Shown here one piece after another: positions 55,380 through 64,000 of a stretch of DNA of 64,000 bases. The number at the start of each line of letters is the position of its first letter. Position 1 is the stretch's first letter. The DNA is from Thalassia testudinum (Eukaryota > Streptophyta > Magnoliopsida > Alismatales > Hydrocharitaceae), in NCBI GenBank assembly GCA_037157565.1, contig JAZHRO010000039.1, forward strand, positions 43,648,001 through 43,712,000, read 5' to 3'. The position numbers and the translations under genes are program-made. The notes under the pieces are model-generated. The model searched no databases, was not told the DNA's origin, and worked only from the letters and a program-made list of their open reading frames with translations.

Positions 55380-58300
55380 AGGTTCAGTGGTGGCAGGTAT
55401 GGTTACAGTTTCTGGCAGATTAGTTTACGTACTTTTTGATTTTGACACCACACACTCGTTTGTTGCTGCGAGTTTTGCTGTCAGTTTGGGACCGGACTGT
55501 GTTGTTAGAGGATCCTTTTGTGATCAGAGGATCGGGTGGTCAGCTGTTTGTAGCTGAGGAGGTTTACACAAACTGTGAGGTCAGTGTTGGGGGAGATAGC
55601 CTCCCCGCTAACCTGATTGTGATACCGATGTAGGACTTTGGCATGATTCTGGGGATGAACTGGCTGCTTGCTTACCACGCTTTGGTGGACTGTTTTGAGA
55701 GGAAGATTGTCTTCTCCATACCGGAGATGCCTTCTTTTGAGTTTCACGGACAGCCGGTGGACGGAGGCTTCAGGTACATTTCTGCACTTTCGGCGGTGAG
55801 ACTTTTGGGCCAGGGGTGTGAGGGCTTTTTGGCTTGTGTAGTGGCAGAGCCCAGCCCCGTGGCAGACTTTCAGAGCATCCTAGTGGTCAGAGAGTACCCC
55901 GACGTGTTTCTAGAGGAGCTGCCAGGATTACCGCCTGAGCGTGAGATCGAGTTTAAGATCTCACTGGTACCGGGGACCAACCCCATTTCTACAGCACCTT
56001 ACAGGATGGCACCACTTGAGCTGCGAGAGCTCAAGTCCCAGTTGCAGGACCTATTGGAGAAGGGCTTTGTGAGGCCCAGTGCGTCTCCGTGGGGAGCCCC
56101 GGTGTTATTTGTGAAGAAGGATGGTACCCTATGCCTTTGTGTGGACTACAGACAGTTGAATTGGGTCACCATCAAGAATAGGTATCCGCTGCTGAGGATT
56201 GATGATTTGTTTGACAAGTTGCGAGGTGCCACGGTTTTATCCAAGATAGATTTGAGATCTGGTTACCACCAGTTGAGGATCAGGGAGATCAATGTCTCCA
56301 AGACAGCTTTCCACACCCGGTACGGACACTACGAGTTTTTGGTCATGCCGTTTGGGTTGACCAACGCCCCTGCTGCTTTCATAGATTTGATGAACCGGGT
56401 GTTCAGACTGTATCTGGATCAGTTTGTGGTGGTATTTATTGATGATGTGCTCATTTACTTGCCGGATCAGGCGCAGCACGGACAGCACTTGCGGATGGTT
56501 CTGGACACGTTGAGACGACATAGGCTGTATGCCAAATACAGCAAGTGCGAGTTCTGGTTGAGGCAGGTGACCTTCTTAGGTCATGTGATTTCAGGGGATG
56601 GCTTGGTTGTGGATCCAGCCAAGGTAGAGGCAGTGCTCAGGTGGGAGAGACCACGTACAATGACAGAGATCTGCAGTTTCTTGGGACTGGCAGGTTACTA
56701 CCAGTGGTTTATTAGGGGTTTCTCGCAGATTGCGTGTCCTATGACACAGTTGACCCGGAAGGACGTACCCTTTGCTTGGACAGACGCTTGTGAGGCATGT
56801 TTTCATGAGTTGAAGGAGAGGTCGACTTCGGCTCCTGTGCTTACCATCCCAGACAGTAGTGGCGGTTTCATTGTATACACAGACGCTTCATTGCAGGGGT
56901 TAGGGGATGTGCTCATGCAGCGGAGTCACGTTGTCACTTACATTTCGCGGCAACTGAAGCCCCATGAGCATAGCTACCCTACCCATGACTTAGAGCTGGC
57001 AGCTGTTGTCTTCGCACTGAAGACATGGAGGCACTACCTGTATGGTGAGACTTTTGAGATATTCACAGGTCATAAGAGCCTCAGGTACTTGTTTGATTAG
57101 AAGGAGCTTGACATGAGACAGAGACGTTGGTTAAAGCTCCTGAAGGACTATGATTGCCGCATCTCCTACCATCTGGGGAAGGCCAACGTGGTGGCTGACG
57201 CCTTGAGCCGGAAGGCGCCCGCCCACTTGGCCAGTTTACAGGCACAGAGTTGGAGACTTATGGAGGAGTTGGGCAGTTGGCGACCCTTAGAGTTACAGGG
57301 GCATTATGGGAGAGTGACAGTGACACGACAGACGAGACCAGAGCTAATAGACCGCATCATCACAGGACAGATGACAGATCCGTACCTACAGTCGTTGAGC
57401 GACAGGGTACTGTTAGGGGACCCGGGAGACTTCTTTACAAACGAGGTGCTGCGTATGAGAGGGCATTTGTGCGTTCCCAGAGACGAGGAGTTGTTGAGAG
57501 AGCTCCTAACTGAGGCACGCGGTTCCATGTTCACCATATATCCCGGGAACATGAAGATGTATCAGGATTTGAGACGTGACTTTTGGTGGAGGGGGATGAA
57601 GTAGGATGTAGGTGAGTTTGTGTAGCAGTGTGCGTATCAGAGGCCTGCAGGACCGTTGCAGCCACTTTCCGTGCCAGAGTGGAAGTGGAAGAGCGCCACC
57701 ATGGACTTGGTGGTGGGCTTGCCCATTACCCAGCGAGGACACGACGCAGTCTGGGTGATTGTAGACAGATTGACGAAGATGGCACGTTTCTTGCCGATCC
57801 GAGTCACCTTGGGACTAGTGCAGTTGGCAGAGAGATATATTCGTGACGTGGTACGTCTGCACGGAGTTCCGCGTAAGATTGTATCCGACCAAGATACCCG
57901 TTTTACATCCCAGTTTTGGGCTGAGTTTCAGCAGGCCTTGGGTACACGGTTGAGGTTCAGCACGGCGTACTACCCTCAGATGGATGGACAGTCAGAGCGC
58001 ACGATACAGACACTTGAAGACCTTTTGTGTGCCTGTGTACTGGACTGGAGGGGTTCTTGGGAGGAGCACTTACCCCTGGCAGAGTTTGCATATAATAACA
58101 GCTATCACTCGAATATCGGCATGGCACCCTACGAGGCTCTGTATGGACGGAGGTGTACTGCGCCCTTGAGTTGGGTTGAGGTGGGGACCAAGTGGGAGGT
58201 TGGCCCCCAGCTGATCCAGCAGAGTCAGAAGGTGGTAGAGCAGATTCACAGACGACTTCGCACTGTCAAGAGTAGACAGAAGAGTTATGCCGATCGGAAG

Positions 58301-58773
58301 CGTAGAGAAGTGCAGTTCGAGGTTGGGGATCACGTCTTTCCTCACATTTTGCCCATGAAGGGCCTGCAGCGTTTTGGGTGAAATCGAAGCTCACGTCGAG
58401 GTTTGTGGGGCACTTTGAGGTCCTGGAGCGGGTAGGACCCGTTGCTTACAGGCTTGCCCTTCCTCCCCAGCTTTCTAGTATGCACGACGTGTTCCACATG
58501 TCCAACCTCAGGAAGTTCGTCGCTGATCCCAGTCACATTCTGAGCCATGAGAGTGTCGAGGTGGGTGATGACCAGACCTACCCCGAGTGACCAGTGCAGA
58601 TATTAGACAGGGCCGTCCAGAGTTTGAGACGGAGGCAGGTACTCCTGGTGAAGGTCTTATGGAGAAGCCAGAGGTGCGAGGAGGCTACGTGGGAGCCTGA
58701 TTTGGCGATGCGAGAGAGGTACCCAGAGCTTTTTGAGTGTACGTCTTTTCGGACCAGCTTCAGTCCTCTTTAA
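55380..58773 (+). pseudogene. pol of chromovirus 2: protease-RT-RNaseH-integrase-chromodomain, disrupted
   Basis: Protease: the catalytic DSG is DFD (55438-55446), so it would be inactive even without the stop near 55630. RT and RNase H are open for 485 codons (55643-57100), with [21 protein letters not shown] (DD 56441-56446), [11 protein letters not shown] and, in place of the TDHKS motif, TGHKS. Integrase: the HHCC finger is broken by a stop (57602), another shortly after, and a ~27-bp deletion removing the second CxxC; the core with D, D and E (MDLVVG, SDQDTRF, SERTIQ) is open at 57656-58381. A frameshift near 58378 and a stop near 58590 precede the chromodomain-like tail (VKVLWRSQ, TWEPD), ending at 58773. 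Confidence 0.88.
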
Positions 58774-58820
58774 GTTTGTTATGCTTATATAGTTCTTTTT
58801 CTGCACCCTAGCTAGCTCAA

Positions 58821-58836
58821 GTTTCGGGAACGAAAC
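58821..58836 (+). other. Conserved GTTTCG-CGAAAC inverted repeat (chromovirus 2)
   Basis: GTTTCGGGAACGAAAC, between direct repeats ctttaagtttgttat at 58768-58782 and 58840-58854, the same arrangement as in chromovirus 1 and again without a purine tract next to the 3' LTR. Confidence 0.6.
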
Positions 58837-58856
58837 TTCCTTTAAGTTTGTTATGA

Positions 58857-61552
58857 TGTAAAGACCCGTACTGTTCTGAGCCTTTTAAGACGTCTGGATT
58901 GTCGGTCAGACATCTGGACACCTTCCCAGACGTCTGGAAATTAAAATTTTTGGGTACGAGCTCGCGTCTGCGCGCGAGCTGCGAGCAGACAGTACCCTCT
59001 CATTTTCTCCCCTTCTTCTCTCTCCCCTCCTCCAGCAAAACCCTAACACCTCATCCTTATAAAACCCCCCTCCCTCCTCTCTCGTTCTCCTCACTTCACA
59101 GCCACCAGCTGCTTCTTCCCTTCCTCTTCACCCCAGCGTGAGAGCTAGCGCGAGCGAGAGAGCGCGAGAGCAGCAACGAGGAGGAGCGACGTGAGGAGAG
59201 GAGGAGTTGAGCTTGTGAGCTCGTGTGGGAGCTTACCGAAGAGCGCACGGCCGGAGCGGAGCGTGCGGGAAGAGGAGGAGTGTGTCGGGGGAGTCCTCGA
59301 CACTCCTGCAGCCGGAGTTGCAGGCGAGGAGGCGAGCTGCGGCCACGCGCGGTAAGAGTGAGCGGGAGCAGATTCTGGTTCTAGGTTTTTTCCAAAATCA
59401 GATGTCTGGAGTGACGTCCATACGACGGAGTGGACGTCTGAGGAGAGAGCTTCGCAAAGGTACGTTCCCTTTGCGAATACGGCCATGCAGGTTGCTCTGT
59501 AGGTAAACCTTGCATGCCTATTTTGAGGAGATTTTGTGGTGGTGTGCAGGATTTGCTTTCGGAAGGCGCAGGACATGCCCTCCCATGCATTTCAGACATC
59601 TGGGAAGCTTACTAGACGACTGGAAGCACTTCTAGATGTCCTGAGAGGTGGTCGGATGTCTGGAGCTAGGTCCAGATGGTCCAGAAGAGTTCCTGGACGT
59701 CTGAGGACGACATAGAGGTTGAGGTGCGTTTTTGGACACTTTTAAGATGTCTGGAAGTTGTTCCAGACATCTGATTTGAGTTAGTAAACCTGTTTTTGAC
59801 TTGTTTAGGGTCCATTTGAGGTCCGTCTTACGCAAACATGATACCGGTGTTTTCCTTGCGAGTTCCTCTACTTGTTAGAAGGCATTCTATACTATTCTAA
59901 ATGTTCCATTGTGATTGTTCCTTGTTATAGGACTTCGTTTTGTTGCAGGTTCAGGGCTTGCTGAGGCACGTGAGCCTGCCGTTCGAGCCCCCAATGCTCC
60001 TGGGTTGACTGGTAGAGTGGCTTCCCTTAATTTAATTATAACCCTGAATGCATGTGTGGAATGAATGATTAGAACCTAGGATGTGGCATGAATCCTAGGA
60101 TGAGAAATACTTAAAATGTTTGTATGCGTGATTGATTTGCAGTCTTGAATGAGTAGACAGAAATGTTAATAACTGCATGTAAATGAACAAAAGCTGCCTG
60201 TGAAATGTGAATTACCTGTGCTAGTTAACAGTTGCATGTGACCTTCCTGTTGTATACATTAAATGATATAATACGAGCTGCATACGTATAATCTGAGAAT
60301 GGTAATGTAAATGATAGAAACACGAGCTGCATGTGTAGAACCTGAGAATGGAAATAGAAATGATGAAACTTGATATGGAATGGCATGAGAAATATGAGCA
60401 TGAACCCTACGGGGAATTAGGAGTAGAGCTCCTGGAAATAAATGGAATGGATCTGGAAATGTGAGTAGGGAAGAGTGCTGGCCCTTGAGTACGGAGTACC
60501 AAGGAGAGCGACTGTCCCTTATTTAGTGCAGAGCGGAGCTAGCCTTCCTTGGGTTGGGACCCGGGGTTAGGATTGACCACTCTGTATCGACTTCTTGGCT
60601 CTCGCGTACATGGTATTGGGGAGAGCTAGCCACCCCACGGGGCTTGGGGTTCAGCTAGCCACCCTACACCGACTTGTTAGGCCCACTGGGCAAACCAGGG
60701 TAGTTAGGTGAGGGTGCGTAGATTGTGGAGGGGCAAGACCCCTGTTACTGAGAGGGCTAGGCCCTATACTGTTCCGTACTGTACTTGGGCGCACCCGTTA
60801 GTGGAAAGGACTGATTGTGTACCAGTGCGGGATAACTACCCGTGCGCTTATCGCGCGTGCCGTAGTCACCGTTACGTCTGTCCGTGACCTTAAGGTGGTT
60901 GACTGGGTGTAGGATCACCACGGGGGACTCTCCCGGCCAGGAGAGCACCATGTGTGCCTTCTACTCTTCGGAAAATACTGCAATCAAGATCGTTCCCACG
61001 AGGAACATTCGAGAACAAGAAAGAAATTTGGAAATATATAAACCAATGGGTGAAAAAGGAATAACTTGTAAATTAAAGAATTGGAATAGCTAGTTTACCT
61101 GTTAGCTTACTGCTTAGTTGGTTGCCACTCTACTCAGCGTTCACTGACGTTGTGTACTCATAATCCTTTTCAGGTCCAGGTGTTGAGCAGCCCGAGTCTA
61201 CGGCTGCAGAGGGTGCTAGGCCCAGTAGAGCCCAGTAGCAGTAATTTCTTCTGTTGCACTTCTTTTGTAGTAGTGAGTTTAAACTCTTGTACTTTTATGT
61301 TCTGTACCTTTACGTTTCTGTACTTTTTTGTTCCTGTACCTTGTTACTCTTCTACTGTTGTGGTGGTAATATATACTGTAGTAGCTTTTACTTCTTTACT
61401 GCTGTACCTTTTTACTGTTAGTTGCTTAGCATAGTGAATGTGGTTTACTTTCCTACTTTTTGGTTACTTTCTTGTTGAACGACTGGGTCTTGGGATTAGT
61501 CGAGTCGAGCCGATCTCGGGTCCTGTAGGGATTCGAGAACCGGGTCGTAACA
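58857..61552 (+). repeat. 3' LTR of chromovirus 2 (2696 bp)
   Basis: Begins TGTAAAGACCCG, ends GGGTCGTAACA. It carries the uninterrupted version of the LTR, including the palindrome-rich part (59590-59780) that is missing from the 5' LTR. Confidence 0.93.
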
Positions 61553-61959
61553 CCCGAGGTCCCTGCTTCCGACCTCTGGGCGCACCAGTGCATGGGCCAA
61601 AGCAACCTCCAGGAGCAATGTCGTCCACGACGAGCCAATAGCTTGCATAATCAACTCCCAGTGGCAATGCCTGTAGCACTCCAAGATGCTCAGGTCGAAC
61701 TGCCTTGCGAGCCACCCCTTCTGGGTTGGCATGCCCGTAGCGCATCCACCACTCTGGAGGAAGTGCCCTCCTCACCTCCCATGGGCAATTCTGGTCATGC
61801 TCCTTTGGCAATCAAGAAAAGAGGAGAAGGGAAGGGCACAACCCTTCTCCAACCAACTTGGACAAGGATGGACACTACAACTGGGTTGCCACACTTAAGG
61901 CGGCTAGGTGGACGGTAGCATTGGGTGGCCTAGCTGGCTGGCGACCTGTTTGTCATGCT
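61553..61959. other. Flank of chromovirus 2, unassigned repeat DNA
   Basis: GC-rich, similar in character to 49.6-50.8 kb. A plus-strand frame (61592-61918) has no recognisable motif. Probably the continuation of the element into which chromovirus 2 inserted. Confidence 0.4.
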
Positions 61960-64000
61960 TGATCGGGTTTTAAAGAATAACATGTTGTAATATAGCTGAA
62001 AAAGCGTTCAAAACATATAAAGAATTTTTTACTTGAAAACCGGAGTATCCGAGGTCGAACACAGGGAGCAACCTCAGTACTTTTAAAAACTAGAGAATAT
62101 AACTTTTAAATGAAAGACAATTGATTCAAAGGGAGATTTATAAAAAGTTGCTAAAAAATAACAGGATTGGACGTCTGATTTCTATATCAGACGTCTTAAA
62201 TGTAGCTATTCTTCTTCCTGTTTTGATTCTGTTTTGGCCTTCTCTGCAGTTTTCCTCCTTACTTCTCTCTTCTGCCTTCTTCTGTGTAGGCTCTTCTTTT
62301 CTTTTCTTTTGATCGTCTTCTTCCTGTCTTTGCTTCTTTTCTCTTCTGTCTTCTTCTTCTTCTTCTTCTTTGGATTCTCTTCTCTTCTGCGAAGGCTTTT
62401 TCTTCCTTGGTCTTTCTGCCTTGCCTTTTTTTCTTCTTTCTTCTTTCTGCCTTGCTCAGCCTCTTCTTTAGAGCTTCTTCTTCTTCTCTTCTCCTTCCTG
62501 CGGCTGAGCTTCTTCTCTTCAGTGCTCGGCCTGCTTGCACACAACACAGCAAAACCTACCCCCTTCCCTCTACCCGCACATCTCCCTCCATCTCGGAAAA
62601 TCACTCACAGGACGCTCTCCCAGAGCTGCGGGTAATCGGGTCGGGTTTCATTTCCGGGACTAGGCGCACCGGTGTGAGGGTGATGCGCGAGGTGTGCTCA
62701 GATAGGGTCGGGTTGGATCCCTCCAGATCCGCGAGGTGAAACTACGGACGAGGCGAGAGTTAGGTGAGGGACCTCACCCCTGTGCGTTCGGAGGCGATAA
62801 GAGGATAACACAAATTTAATTTAAACCGTACCTGCACCTCGTAGATTGCCGATGTGGGACTATTAGTCCCACCGTGCTCTCGCGCGTGCCCGCAGGACGA
62901 TTCTTCATGCTCTGCTCAGCCGCAACCTCAACTCTCTTCACTGGCTAACTGGATGCCTGCACGCAACTTACTCCAATCTGCAGCAGCTGAAGCCACGGAG
63001 CCTGGAGCGTGCTTGGAAGCTGCTTCAACCGTCGTCAATGGCGGCTGGGGTTTGAAAACTGTCAGACACAAAACAAGCCTCTCGGCTTAATCAGATCACC
63101 GGGGGACCTTCGCCGTAGCACGGCGAAGGTGGTGCAAGGTGCAGCAGGTCGTGGGACGGCCTAGGCGTGCATGCCTAGGTCGTCCTGTGACCGGAGGTGT
63201 GGGTGTGTTCGGGGGGGCGTTGAGGGGGTGTAGAGCGGCAGTGGGTGGGCGAAGGATGTTCCTTGTGGTGAGGCGGAGCCTTTGAGTTGGTCGGCGAGTC
63301 GTGCGAAAGTGTGGAGCGACGGGAGGGATTCGCCGGAGGTTGGCCGGAGGGATGGAAGATGGCGATGGTCAGGCGTGGTCGAGGGGTAATTAAATGAAAT
63401 GCAAGGGGGAAAGGAGATAGAGGAAGATGGGGAATGTATCTGGACTGTTGTGGGAGAGGAGGCAGCGGAGTGGACGGCTTGTAGCTGCCGTCGTCGGAGA
63501 AGAAGCACCCTGAGGGAGGGAGCGGTGACGAGGAAGAGGTCGGGGGAACACGCGCTTGGTACGGGGCGACGTGGGAGGAGGAGGCGAAGTCGACTCTGCT
63601 GCTGGTATGGGGAGGAGGTCGCCGGTGCTTGCGGGTTCCTTGGCCAGAGATAGAAGAGAAGAAAATTTGGGAGAATCTCCGCCAAGACAAGTCTGAAATT
63701 GAGCGGCCGAACTTGGGGATTCTTCTATAGGTGCTGGCCGAACTTTCTAGTGCGTGGAGGGCGCGCAATCATCTCCGACGGCTCGCTGGAGAAGGAAAGT
63801 GGGTGGATACCCAAATCCCTTGTGCGTTTGCACGAGAGATTGGGATCAAATCAGAGATCGTGATAGGCCTCAGATGGAAGGGAATTCCTCAGAGAATCTC
63901 CCTTCCATTTCTAGGAGGGGATCTTTGAGGAATCAGAGAGTATTCCCTCTCTAATCCTCGCCGGAGAAGGATTCTGCCCCAACAATGGCAGAAGGACTTG
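61960..64000 (-). mobile_element. LTR of the gag-only family, third minus-strand copy, cut by the window end
   Basis: Contains 'gaggtcgaacacagggagca' at about 62050, the pyrimidine tract (62.2-62.5 kb), 'gcaaaacctacccc', 'gtaatcgggtcggg', 'gtgggactattagtccca' and 'gcatgcctaggtcg' in the same order as 41.7-43.1 kb. No gag or primer site lies to its left, so this is a solo LTR, a 3' LTR, or a truncated copy. The right end is outside the window. Confidence 0.75.

Larger units (their letters stand above)
50780..61552 (+). mobile_element. Ty3/gypsy chromovirus 2, Tekay/Del type, decayed (10.77 kb)
   Basis: 5' LTR 50780-53850, primer site, gag, pol with chromodomain tail, 3' LTR 58857-61552. Same domain order and close relative of chromovirus 1 in the coding region, but with a different LTR (starts TGTAAAGA, ends CGTAACA). 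Flanks are cctgg and cccga, two transitions apart. The 5' LTR has been invaded by an LTR fragment of the chromovirus 1 type. All genes are broken. Confidence 0.93.

Noticed and set aside
1..64000. CRISPR arrays, bacterial operons or phage genes
   Set aside because: The window is plant nuclear DNA; no direct-repeat/spacer pattern and no prokaryotic gene arrangement occur.

Overview
This is a plant nuclear (angiosperm) window. It holds a 12-exon sulfate transporter gene with GT/GC-AG introns, chromodomain Ty3/gypsy elements primed by initiator-Met tRNA, elements primed by tRNA-Asp, solo LTRs, and AT-rich intergenic DNA with GC-rich retroelement islands. The species cannot be named from the sequence; the transposon load suggests a large, repeat-rich genome.

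Left part (1-24.6 kb): the only host gene I can defend is a minus-strand SULTR-type sulfate transporter, start codon at 24308 and stop at 10172. It splices in frame through 12 exons to 673 codons. Intron 7 is about 9.9 kb, has a GC donor, and contains two solo LTRs (15030-17735 with perfect 5-bp target duplications; 18254-20737 inserted in a minisatellite). Downstream of the gene, at 1.2-5.1 kb, lies a tandem duplicate of its 3' part: exons 8-12 only, with open frames and intact splice sites, so the locus has two usable 3' ends. Around these are LTR relics, a 69-bp insert flanked by 18-bp direct repeats, and a ~70-bp tandem array present only in the gene copy.

Middle part (24.6-46.4 kb): AT-rich intergenic DNA, then a nested insertion. 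A minus-strand, gag-only retroelement (tRNA-Asp primer site, gag at 40.7-39.4 kb, LTRs at about 43.9-41.7 and 39.4-27.7 kb) has its 3' LTR split by a complete but coding-dead chromovirus of the Tekay/Del type (28357-38746, perfect catac target duplication).

Right part (46.4-64 kb): an LTR with a TGGCACCGTCTGTGGGA primer site and its internal remnant, a minus-strand LTR (47923-49638) carrying a tRNA-like A-box/B-box segment, and a second Tekay/Del element (50780-61552). The 5' LTR of that element is itself invaded by the 3' end of an LTR of the first element's type, and its flanks (cctgg/cccga) fit a CpG-decayed target duplication. The window ends inside another LTR of the gag-only family.

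None of the retroelement polyproteins is intact; the sulfate transporter is the one gene likely to make a working product. The most interesting points are the duplicated transporter tail, the AGACGTCT palindrome array shared by unrelated LTR families, the chimeric LTR, and the tRNA-like module inside an LTR.
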